From: an uncultured bacterium
GTDB lineage: Bacteria > Bacteroidota > Bacteroidia > Bacteroidales > Muribaculaceae
Direction: 5' to 3'
Assembly: GCA_946184715.1 (NCBI GenBank)
Contig: CAMHGU010000028.1
Coordinates: 1-14,517, forward strand
Length of the DNA: 14,517 nt
Of this stretch, positions 1 to 6,110 are shown piece after piece. The position numbers and the translations under genes are program-made. Numbering within the stretch: the first letter of the stretch is position 1; every line of letters starts with the position of its first letter. The notes below the pieces were generated by a model. That model saw nothing but the letters and a program-made list of their open reading frames with translations, was not told where the DNA came from and searched no databases.

Positions 1-1437
1 CGACTCCGCGGGGGCGGCGGCGAGGGCTTGCAGCATAGCGTCGCGTCGGGCGGTGAAGGCATCGAAGGTGTCGAAGACGTCGGCCAGCGCGGCGGTGCTG
101 TTGTCGGTCTGCTGCCGGTAGAGGTCGGCGCCCACGGCGGCACTCGCGGTGCGGCCTTGCAGGGCATCGCTGACGCCCGAAATCTGCTGGAAGAGCTTCA
201 TCTCCAGGGCCAGCAGCTCGTGGGCGCCGCCCGGATTGCCCGAGGTGACAAACTGGCGCGGAATCTCCTCGGCGCTGTCGTAAGGGATGATGCCGTTGGG
301 CTTGCGCCACGCCTCGCGCAGGTTCTCCCAAGTGAATCCCGTGGGCAACGCCGTGGTGGGATATAGCAGCACGCCCTTGGCGCTCGACTCTATGACGTTA
401 TCGACCACACTGATAAGGCGGTTTATGTACTTCTGCTGGTCGATGACGTCCTCCACAAAGGCGTGCACTTCGCCGTCGGTAAGCGGGTATAGGTTAATGA
501 CATAGGGGTGAGAGCCGTGACTATAGGGCGAGCGGTATCGAGCCAACACGTCGCCCATCGGCGACAGCCAGGTGCAGTGCCACGACTGCTCCACAATCCA
601 CTTGGTGCGGATAAAAGCCTGCTTGCGGCGACGCCGACGCTCGTTCTCCTTCTCGATGCGGTTGCGGTCGGCGATGGCGATGGTGTAAGGGTCGTGGCGC
701 AGAGGGTCGTAGCAACGCAGCGCCTCGTGTGCCTCGAGGGTCCAGACTTCGACCACGCGGCATCGGCCGTCAGTGGCGTACCAGAACTGGCTTCCGCCGG
801 CGATGTCGCCACCCACAGCAGCGGCGCTACCGAGGATGCGCGAGCCGGCCTCGCGGTCGCTGTAGAGTAGTCGCAGCCACGCCGCGCGCTCGGGGTCATC
901 GCAGGCCAAGTTCACAATCAGCTCGCCTATGCTCCACGAGTGGAGCTGACCTATGATGGTGCAGTCGTAGGCGCGCGGGTCGAGAATGGCGTTGATGAAG
1001 AAATGGTTGGGGTTGACGTTGCGCACCGTGGGCAGCTCGGTGTTGAGGCGGCGGCTCATCTCCACCTTCTGGAGCGCGCACCCCGAGATGAGGAACTCTT
1101 CGAGCATACGGCTGTCGAGCTCATCGAGACTGTTGCTCAGGTAATGCTCGCGCAGCTCGGCGGCGATGTCGGCATTGCGGCGCTTGTTGCGCCAGTGTCC
1201 CACTACGCTTTTGACCAGTTGCCGCATCAGGTTGTTGGTCATCGGTTTGCGGCCCATACGCTCTATCTGCTGGCGCTCGGTGATGCCGATTCCGCCTTCG
1301 TAGGCTACGATGTCGTCGAGTTGGTTGCCGTAGGTGAACGCTTTGTTGCGGGCGCGGCTCTTGCGCAGCGCGGCGCAGGCCGTCCAGGCGTCGTAGGCCG
1401 CTCCGAGCAGCTCTACATTCTTCTCTTTCTCTTTCAT
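1..1437 (-). CDS. Phage portal protein, partial (N-terminal 479 residues; continues past the left edge)
   Basis: Reading leftwards from the ATG at 1437 there are 479 codons without a stop, so the 3' end lies outside the window. Portal proteins form the dodecameric ring at the capsid vertex through which DNA is packaged. I recognise the family by layout, not by a search. The N-terminus (residues 30-75) has the pattern of a tyrosine/glycine then Gln segment (YGNQLDD), a TERQ segment, an RxPMTNNL segment and then LVKSVVGHWR. A charged stretch (residues 250-272) is followed by SPYSHGSHPYV (303-313), a DGE, then DQQKYINRLISVVDN (333-347). GVSDALQG (431-438) is followed by an A/Q-rich helix. This resembles P22-type and other long Bacteroidales portals. 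Codon use looks like that of its neighbours, which suggests long residence. No terminase large subunit lies upstream: the next gene on the strand is folB, 138 bp away. Family call fairly sure; whether it is functional is unknown. Confidence 0.82.
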   Translation of the reverse strand, partial: MKEKEKNVELLGAAYDAWTACAALRKSRARNKAFTYGNQLDDIVAYEGGIGITERQQIERMGRKPMTNNLMRQLVKSVVGHWRNKRRNADIAAELREHYLSNSLDELDSRMLEEFLISGCALQKVEMSRRLNTELPTVRNVNPNHFFINAILDPRAYDCTIIGQLHSWSIGELIVNLACDDPERAAWLRLLYSDREAGSRILGSAAAVGGDIAGGSQFWYATDGRCRVVEVWTLEAHEALRCYDPLRHDPYTIAIADRNRIEKENERRRRRKQAFIRTKWIVEQSWHCTWLSPMGDVLARYRSPYSHGSHPYVINLYPLTDGEVHAFVEDVIDQQKYINRLISVVDNVIESSAKGVLLYPTTALPTGFTWENLREAWRKPNGIIPYDSAEEIPRQFVTSGNPGGAHELLALEMKLFQQISGVSDALQGRTASAAVGADLYRQQTDNSTAALADVFDTFDAFTARRDAMLQALAAAPAES

Positions 1438-1476
1438 AAGGGAGTGTGGGTGTGATTGGGGTTAAAAATTTCAAGC

Positions 1477-1508
1477 AATCGACTAATCGAGTAATCGAAG
1501 GGTCGAAG
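1477..1508. repeat. 8-bp tandem repeat, about four units, in the portal leader
   Basis: AATCGA recurs at 1477, 1485 and 1493, exactly 8 bp apart. A fourth, degenerate unit (GGTCGAAG) follows at 1501. On the portal-coding strand the unit is nnTCGATT. The array ends 40 bp upstream of the portal ATG and lies downstream of the candidate -7 box, so it would sit in the mRNA leader. It could be a protein-binding array or a slippage-prone repeat; the sequence alone cannot decide. Confidence 0.7.
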
Positions 1509-1519
1509 GCTCTTGGGGG

Positions 1520-1527
1520 CAAAATTA
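1520..1527 (-). promoter_or_regulatory. Candidate -7 box (TAATTTTG) for the portal gene
   Basis: On the minus strand TAATTTTG matches the Bacteroidetes -7 consensus TAnnTTTG and lies 83 bp upstream of the portal ATG. The nearest upstream TTTTG (1553-1557) gives a 25-base spacer, longer than the usual 19-21, so the promoter is weakly supported. The rest of the 138-bp gap between folB and the portal gene holds only the 8-bp tandem repeat. Confidence 0.35.
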
Positions 1528-1575
1528 CCGGGGCTGCCGGCCGCGTGGCGGTCAAAACTGCCTATTGTGTGGTCG

Positions 1576-1929
1576 TCACCACTCCACAGCCACCACGGCG
1601 GCGGCCATCTGAGCCGGTATTGGCGGCGTGAGCTTCGCTATGACAACGCGCCCGCCGGAGGCTTCGGGCCAAAGCTCGCGGCATCGCGCTATGATGCGTC
1701 CGGCCACGTGCTCGAGCAGCATCGCCGGCACCGCCATCTCCTCGGTGATGATGGCGCTGAGGCGAGTATAGTCGGCCGTGTGCCTTAGGTCATCGGTCTC
1801 AAGAGCCTTGTCGAAGGGGTAATCGAGGCGCAGCGTCACCTCAAAGCGGTTGCCCACCCGTCGCTCCTGCTCCGAGGTACCATGATAGGCATATTCCTGC
1901 TGCCGGACTATCTCAAGGGAGCATCGCAT
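1576..1929 (-). CDS. folB: Dihydroneopterin aldolase
   Basis: 117 residues, the normal length for the family. The enzyme cleaves 7,8-dihydroneopterin to 6-hydroxymethyl-7,8-dihydropterin and glycolaldehyde in cytosolic folate synthesis. Landmarks match characterised FolB proteins: AYHG at 14-17, then Glu22 in the SEQERRVGN segment (family catalytic-loop Glu), Tyr54, the LLEH pterin-binding motif at 71-74 (Glu73), and Lys99 in AKLTPPIP (family catalytic Lys near 100). The ATG at 1929 lies 3 bp after the stop of the upstream lipoprotein gene, so the two are almost certainly co-transcribed. No separate promoter is visible. Function is assigned from family knowledge with high certainty. Confidence 0.93.
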   Translation of the reverse strand: MRCSLEIVRQQEYAYHGTSEQERRVGNRFEVTLRLDYPFDKALETDDLRHTADYTRLSAIITEEMAVPAMLLEHVAGRIIARCRELWPEASGGRVVIAKLTPPIPAQMAAAVVAVEW

Positions 1930-1932
1930 AGG

Positions 1933-3366
1933 TCACTGTTTTTTATCGGGGTCGTCGTCGGGGTTATAGACGTACACATAGGCGCCGAGGTCCACGCCGG
2001 AGCCGCCGAGGCGGTCGCGGCCGTAGCGGTCGTAGCGCGCCGAGGCCGGCAGGTAGCTCGCCGAGCCGAAGCCGATGGCCGCGCTGCCGTTGCGCAGCCG
2101 GTAGTCGAAGATGTACTTCTCGCGGTCCACGTACCACTTCGGGTCGCCGGCCCAGAGGCAGTTGATGAAATTGGCGTCGTCGGTGCCCTCGGAGCGCAGC
2201 AGGGTGTTGCGTATCAGCACGCTCGAGCCTGTGAGGTCGCCTATATTGATGTCGTCGGCAAGGCCGTAGATGATGCAGTTGTCGAAGGTAGCCACCATAG
2301 GCGGTGCCGAGCCGGTCACCTGGTCGGGGAGGGCGTAGCCTAAGGTCACAATCGGCTCGCTGATGGCGCTGAAGAGGTAGTAATTGCCGAAGGTGCAGTT
2401 GACCATCTTCACCTTGCCGCCTATTAGCTTCACCACGGCGTCGCTGGCCTCACTGAACTCCGTGCCTTCGGCCTCTACCCAGGCGTGGCGCGAATGGAGC
2501 ACTGAGCCGGCCGAGTTGTGGAGCACGCTATTGAAGATGTGGAGCTTAAGCTGCTCGCTCGAGCACGAGTCGATGGTGACGCCCGTGGCGCTGCTGCGCA
2601 TATACACATATTGCATCTCATTGCCGAAGCTCGACGGCTTGAAGTTGACGCCGCCCCATTGATTGGACATTATGTCGAAGGCGATGTTGCCCACCACGTG
2701 GTCGGTGCGGTCGCCGCGCAGGTCGATATTCTTCTCGGGCGTACCTATTGCTTTGAGGGTTCCCTCCACAAGCATCGCGCCCTTGTCGTGGAAGTAGAGG
2801 CGCGCGCCGGGCTGGAGTGTCAGCGTGGCGCCTTCGGCCACGGTGAGAGTGTCGAAAATCACATAGGGCCGCGCCGCCGTGAAGGTGACGTCGCCCTCGA
2901 TTGTCGGTTTCGTAAGCCTTATCACGTCCTGACCCCAGGCGTCGAGCACCACCTGCTGCTGATTGGTGTTGGTGGTGAAATAGATACGGTCGCGATAGAA
3001 GAGCGGGGCGTCATCGCCTTGCTCTTCGATGCGGGCCTGAACGTGGATGAAGATGCTGTCGTTGCCGCGTATGGCCACGTCGTGAAATTCCGTGCCTTGA
3101 AGCCCATCAACATTGAGGAAAAACTCGGCGTCGCTCTCGCCGTTGACGTGGATGTCGCTGATACTGACCTGCTTCTTGCCTCGGTTATAGACCGTCAGGC
3201 GCACCACCGGAGTGGTGAGGTCGGTAAAGATGGTGTCGAACTTTATGGTGTCGAGCGAGAACTCAAGGCGGTCATTCGGCGACTGGCTGAAGCTGTCGTC
3301 GATGCAGCCGGTGGCGGCGATTGTGAGCGCCACCAGCATCAGCAGGCTATATAAGGTACTCTTCAT
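1933..3366 (-). CDS. Lipoprotein with right-handed beta-helix domain
   Basis: 477 residues. The N-terminus is a lipoprotein signal (hydrophobic core at 5-18, lipobox ATGC, lipidated Cys21), so the protein should sit in an envelope membrane facing the periplasm or the surface. Residues about 50-110 look like an immunoglobulin-like strand domain (VVRLTVYNRGKKQVSI segment). From about 165 to 430, short beta-strands recur with small residues and Asn, as in parallel beta-helices (for example GATLTLQPGARLYF and VKMVNCTFGNYY). The C-terminus is DLGAYVYVY followed by a charged tail. Similar proteins are widespread in Bacteroidales as hypothetical proteins. No catalytic residues of a pectinase or lyase can be assigned, so no enzyme function is proposed. 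It is the first gene of a pair with folB. Confidence 0.8.
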   Translation of the reverse strand: MKSTLYSLLMLVALTIAATGCIDDSFSQSPNDRLEFSLDTIKFDTIFTDLTTPVVRLTVYNRGKKQVSISDIHVNGESDAEFFLNVDGLQGTEFHDVAIRGNDSIFIHVQARIEEQGDDAPLFYRDRIYFTTNTNQQQVVLDAWGQDVIRLTKPTIEGDVTFTAARPYVIFDTLTVAEGATLTLQPGARLYFHDKGAMLVEGTLKAIGTPEKNIDLRGDRTDHVVGNIAFDIMSNQWGGVNFKPSSFGNEMQYVYMRSSATGVTIDSCSSEQLKLHIFNSVLHNSAGSVLHSRHAWVEAEGTEFSEASDAVVKLIGGKVKMVNCTFGNYYLFSAISEPIVTLGYALPDQVTGSAPPMVATFDNCIIYGLADDINIGDLTGSSVLIRNTLLRSEGTDDANFINCLWAGDPKWYVDREKYIFDYRLRNGSAAIGFGSASYLPASARYDRYGRDRLGGSGVDLGAYVYVYNPDDDPDKKQ

Positions 3367-3396
3367 AAGATAAGCGGCAACGGCGCGAGGCCGCGC

Positions 3397-3404
3397 GAAA
3401 TATA
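3397..3404 (-). promoter_or_regulatory. Weak candidate -7 box (TATATTTC) for the beta-helix lipoprotein gene
   Basis: On the minus strand TATATTTC departs from TAnnTTTG only in the last base and lies about 30 bp upstream of the ATG at 3366. A TTTT about 17 bases further upstream could be a poor -33 element. Offered only because the divergent gene arrangement requires a promoter in this 237-bp gap. Confidence 0.25.
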
Positions 3405-3445
3405 TACACTATCAATAACGTAAAACGCCGCCCTTTATTGCCCGC

Positions 3446-3485
3446 GCTCGGCAGCGCCGCGCGTGGCCGGCTGCCCCTGCCGAGC
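3446..3485. repeat. 9-bp inverted repeat in the divergent intergenic region
   Basis: GCTCGGCAG at 3446-3454 is the exact reverse complement of CTGCCGAGC at 3477-3485, with 22 GC-rich bases between. It lies just upstream of the -33 element of the export operon. It may be an operator-type dyad or a stem-loop; there is no T-tract to make it a terminator. Confidence 0.5.
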
Positions 3486-3503
3486 CGAAAAGTGACAAAT
3501 TAT

Positions 3504-3534
3504 TTTGCCATCAGCCCGATAATGCCTATATTTG
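3504..3534 (+). promoter_or_regulatory. Promoter of the polysaccharide export-recO operon
   Basis: TTTG at 3504-3507, then exactly 19 bases, then TATATTTG at 3527-3534. This is a full match to the Bacteroidetes primary sigma-factor consensus (TTTG, 19-21, TAnnTTTG). Transcription would begin near 3540, giving a leader of about 60 nt before the ATG at 3604. It also excludes starts further upstream in the same frame, such as the TTG at 3532, which lies inside the -7 box. Confidence 0.8.
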
Positions 3535-3558
3535 CAACACATAAGGCGACCCGCCCCC

Positions 3559-3573
3559 GTGGCGAGGCGCCAC
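3559..3573 (+). promoter_or_regulatory. Leader hairpin upstream of the export lipoprotein gene
   Basis: GTGGCG (3559-3564) and CGCCAC (3568-3573) form a perfect 6-bp GC-rich stem with a 3-base AGG loop. It lies between the predicted transcription start and the ATG at 3604 and is followed by an A/T-rich ribosome-loading stretch. It may stabilise the 5' end or have a regulatory role; no T-tract follows. Confidence 0.45.
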
Positions 3574-3603
3574 ATTATAATGATAATAAACTCAACGTTC
3601 TAT

Positions 3604-4428
3604 ATGAAACGACTGCTACCCCTCCTGCTGCTGGCCGTGCTGATACTCAGCGGCTGCGGCTCCTCCAAGAAAGTGACTTATATGCAAGACCTCAACGCCC
3701 GCGGCACCGCAAGCGACGACCTTGAGCAGATACCGCAAACGGTAGAGACCCGTGTGATGCCCGGCGACCTCCTCGACATCACCCTGACGGGCTTCAACGC
3801 CGAGGCCCTCAAGCCGTTCAACCGCACCAGCCAGCTGATGGAGGTTGACGGTAGCTCGGGCGGCAATATGCGCACCACCAATGCCGGCAACAGCACTGTG
3901 TATTACCTCGTGGACGAAAACGGCTACATCGAATTTCCGGTGGTGGGCCGCATCCACGTGGGCGGAATGACCAAGGCGCAGGTGATGGAGGCCATTGCCT
4001 CGGCAGTGTATCCGCGCTATCTGAGCGAGCGGCCTTCGGTCGATGTTCGCTTCCGCAACTTCCGCGTCAGCGTGCTCGGCGAGGTGAAGTCGCCGGGTGT
4101 GTATCGCGCCGACAATGAGCGAATGACGCTCTTCGAGGCCCTCGCCACCGCCGGCGACCTCCTCATCTCCGGCCGCCGCGACAACGTGATGCTCGTGCGC
4201 ACTGATGGCGACGGCAAGAAGCACATCCATCGTCTCAACCTCAACGACAAGAACATCGTGCTCTCGCCTTACTACAACCTGCAGCAGAACGACGTAATCT
4301 ACGTGGAGCCCAACTCGGCCCGCGCCCAGCAGTCGTTTACCATTCCGCCGGCACTGACGCTGACGCTCTCATCGGTGGGTACACTTATCTCCATCACCAC
4401 CCTCATCTTGACAATCACCAAGAAGTAG
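3604..4428 (+). CDS. Outer-membrane polysaccharide export lipoprotein (Wza/OPX type)
   Basis: 274 residues from the ATG at 3604, chosen because it directly opens the lipoprotein signal and lies downstream of the promoter. The signal ends in lipobox LSGC with Cys18. Residues about 50-150 form the poly-export domain (VMPGDLLDITLTGF; YLVDENGYIEFPVVGRI). Residues about 152-245 form an SLBB domain (VSVLGEVKSPGVY, then NDVIYVEP). The C-terminal hydrophobic segment (about 248-271) suits the membrane-spanning helix of OPX proteins, which act as the outer-membrane portal for capsule or exopolysaccharide. Unusually for a capsule locus, no Wzc-type tyrosine autokinase, glycosyltransferase or flippase follows; the next genes are DUF4293 and recO. 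It may therefore serve a polysaccharide system encoded elsewhere. Confidence 0.9.
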   Translation: MKRLLPLLLLAVLILSGCGSSKKVTYMQDLNARGTASDDLEQIPQTVETRVMPGDLLDITLTGFNAEALKPFNRTSQLMEVDGSSGGNMRTTNAGNSTVYYLVDENGYIEFPVVGRIHVGGMTKAQVMEAIASAVYPRYLSERPSVDVRFRNFRVSVLGEVKSPGVYRADNERMTLFEALATAGDLLISGRRDNVMLVRTDGDGKKHIHRLNLNDKNIVLSPYYNLQQNDVIYVEPNSARAQQSFTIPPALTLTLSSVGTLISITTLILTITKK

Positions 4429-4457
4429 TCAACCCTTCCTAATCCCCTTCGGCTCTT

Positions 4458-4955
4458 ATGGTTATCCAACGAATACAAAATCTGATGCTCTTTGTGGCAG
4501 CCGCTCTGCTGGCCCTCTTCATCTTTATGCCGGTGGCTACGCTCACCAATGCCGACGGCGCCACCTACGCCCTCTCGGTGCTCGGAATGGAAGTCACGCC
4601 GGCCGCCCGCGGCGCCATCGACGCCGCCAATGGTGTGGCCTCGGTCATTCACTACAACCTGCCCTTCGCCATCGTGGGCGCCATCGTGGTAATTCTCCCG
4701 CTGGTGGCTATCGCACGATTCAAAAACCTGCGCTCGCAGCGTATCGCCACAATAGCAGCCCTGCTCATCACGGTGTGCTACGCCATCGCCGTTGTCATTA
4801 TGATTTGGCTCCAGGCCAAGGTGATAGGCACCGACGACGTCACCCTCAACATCAGCTGGGGGCTGCTCCTCGGCGCCATTATAGCTATGATAGTGGCCAT
4901 CAGAGGCATCACCCACGACCGCAAACTGCTCCAGAGCTACGACCGCCTGCGCTGA
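4458..4955 (+). CDS. DUF4293 family membrane protein
   Basis: 165 residues with four predicted membrane helices (about 8-28, 67-86, 96-118 and 131-150) and a basic C-terminal tail. The opening MVIQRIQNLMLFVAAALLALFI-type start, an extracytoplasmic loop of about 35 residues after helix 1, and the overall length match the Bacteroidetes-restricted family DUF4293 (recognised from memory). No function is known for the family. It lies 29 bp after the export gene and 22 bp before the next gene, so it is part of the operon. Confidence 0.8.
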   Translation: MVIQRIQNLMLFVAAALLALFIFMPVATLTNADGATYALSVLGMEVTPAARGAIDAANGVASVIHYNLPFAIVGAIVVILPLVAIARFKNLRSQRIATIAALLITVCYAIAVVIMIWLQAKVIGTDDVTLNISWGLLLGAIIAMIVAIRGITHDRKLLQSYDRLR

Positions 4956-4977
4956 GGCCTCCCCGTTTTCGCTCGCG

Positions 4978-5313
4978 ATGCTTATCATCAGCAACAGCCT
5001 GTTGCCCTTCGGTAGCGACTACTATGCCATCAACCTCTTCGGCATAATATTCGTGAAACATAGCCGCAGCCTCACCGCCGTGCAGCGCAACCACGAGTAT
5101 ATCCACACGCGGCAGATGCGCGAACTGCTCTACGTGGGCTTCTATATCCTCTATGTGCTGGAGTGGCTCCTGCGCCTGGCCATATATCGCAACCAGAGCC
5201 GCGCCTATAGCAGCATCAGCTTCGAGCGCGAGGCCTATGGCCACCAGGCCGACCTCGACTACGCCCGCCACCGCCCCCTCTTCGCGCAATGGAGGCGCGC
5301 CACACCCCGATGA
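4978..5313 (+). CDS. Small HExxH-motif protein of unknown function
   Basis: 111 residues. NHEYIHTRQMRE (residues 38-49) contains the HExxH zinc-binding signature. A hydrophobic helix follows (about 51-69), then YSSISFEREAYGHQ (77-90), whose Glu83 or Glu85 could be a third metal ligand. Similar short proteins with HE.IH, Q..E and FE.EAY are common in Bacteroidetes as uncharacterised proteins. The arrangement resembles minimal membrane-associated metallopeptidases, but the usual flanking domains are absent, so catalytic activity is inference. Its stop overlaps the recO start by 4 bp (ATGA), indicating translational coupling. Confidence 0.72.
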   Translation: MLIISNSLLPFGSDYYAINLFGIIFVKHSRSLTAVQRNHEYIHTRQMRELLYVGFYILYVLEWLLRLAIYRNQSRAYSSISFEREAYGHQADLDYARHRPLFAQWRRATPR

Positions 5314-6035
5314 CCGAGCACCTCGACAGCATAGTGCTCCACGTCACCCGCTACTCCGACAGCTACTCCATAGCGCAGCTGCTCACCAAGCAGCGCGGCC
5401 GCATCAGCCTGCTGCTCCCCATAGGCAGCAGCCCCGCCAAGCGCCGTCGCGCCGCCCTCTTCCTGCCGCTCTCTCAGCTCGAAATCGTGGCCAACTTCGC
5501 CGCCGGGCGCGACCTGGCCACGCTGCGCGAATCGGCGGCCATCGACCTCCACCCCCGCGTCCACGCCGACCCGGCACGTAGCGCAATTGCAATGTTTGTG
5601 GCCGAGGTGGTGGCACGCGTGGTGCAGGGCAACGAGGACAGCGCGGCTCTCTACGCCTTCGTAAGCCAAGCCGTGGCGATTCTCGACCGCTCGCCACGCT
5701 CTCCCGCCAATTTCCACATCTGCTTTCTCTACCACCTCGGAGCATTGCTCGGCATCCGCCCCGATGTGGACACCTACACCGAGGGTGCGTCGTTCGATAT
5801 GCTCGAAGGCGTATTCACCCGCGGCGGCAACCCCTCAGCCACCCTCCTCGACCCTGACCGCGCCCGCGCGCTCCACGCCATCACCCGCATCACCTTCGCC
5901 AATTACCACCTCTTCCGCTTCAACCGCGACCAGCGCCACGAAGTCGTCACCTCCATCCTCCGCTACTACCGCCTCCACAACAGCACCCTCGGCTCGCTCC
6001 GCTCCCTCGACGTCCTCTCCCAGCTCTTCGCCTGA
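5310..6035 (+). CDS. recO: DNA repair protein RecO
   Basis: 241 residues from the ATG at 5310, chosen over the in-frame ATG at 5289 because it overlaps the preceding stop as ATGA and puts the conserved IVLHVTRYSDS opening at the usual place. RecO anneals ssDNA and helps RecR load RecA on SSB-coated gaps. The N-terminal OB-fold spans about 1-80 (IAQLLTKQRGRISLLLP; FLPLSQLEI). The helical part includes NFHICFLYHLGALLGIRP, then SFDMLEGVF, then YYRLHNSTLGSLRSLDVLSQLF at the end. Only one Cys is present, so the four-Cys zinc finger of many RecO proteins is missing, as is usual in Bacteroidetes. It is the last gene of the operon. Confidence 0.9.
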   Translation: MTEHLDSIVLHVTRYSDSYSIAQLLTKQRGRISLLLPIGSSPAKRRRAALFLPLSQLEIVANFAAGRDLATLRESAAIDLHPRVHADPARSAIAMFVAEVVARVVQGNEDSAALYAFVSQAVAILDRSPRSPANFHICFLYHLGALLGIRPDVDTYTEGASFDMLEGVFTRGGNPSATLLDPDRARALHAITRITFANYHLFRFNRDQRHEVVTSILRYYRLHNSTLGSLRSLDVLSQLFA

Positions 6036-6046
6036 GCCACGCGCAG

Positions 6047-6091
6047 CCATAGCGCCTATAGCATCTATAGGCTCTATAGAAACTATAGGGG
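6047..6091. repeat. 9-bp tandem array on a CTATAG core, five units
   Basis: CTATAG occurs at 6056, 6065, 6074 and 6083, exactly 9 bp apart, with a one-mismatch unit (CCATAG) at 6047. The three bases after each core vary. Adjacent units pair: GCCTATAG-CAT-CTATAGGC (6054-6072) is a perfect 8-bp stem, and CTATAG-AAA-CTATAG (6074-6088) is a second hairpin. The array fills most of the 75-bp gap between the convergent recO and araC genes, where a bidirectional terminator would be expected, but it lacks a T-tract. Confidence 0.8.
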
Positions 6092-6110
6092 GCATCAAGG
6101 GCGGAGAGCG

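Noticed and set aside
28..1455. Several plus-strand open frames opposite the portal gene (for example 508-870 and 940-1455)
   Set aside because: They are antisense shadows in GC-rich DNA. Their translations are low-complexity and lack any family features, whereas the minus frame is continuous and reads as a portal protein.
1477..1508. CRISPR array or prophage att site
   Set aside because: The 8-bp units have no spacers, and no tRNA or gene-end duplication is present; too short for a CRISPR repeat.
2518..3354. 278-codon plus-strand frame opposite the beta-helix lipoprotein
   Set aside because: Composition is typical of an antisense frame (Val/Ala/Gly/His-rich), and it lies fully inside a gene with a clear lipoprotein signal and operon partner.
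3532..3603. 24-codon N-terminal extension of the export lipoprotein (TTG start at 3532)
   Set aside because: The codon lies inside the -7 box, and the extension would bury the lipoprotein signal.
3604..6035. Capsule biosynthesis locus
   Set aside because: Only the export lipoprotein fits; the following genes are DUF4293, an HExxH protein and recO, with no glycosyltransferase, kinase or flippase.
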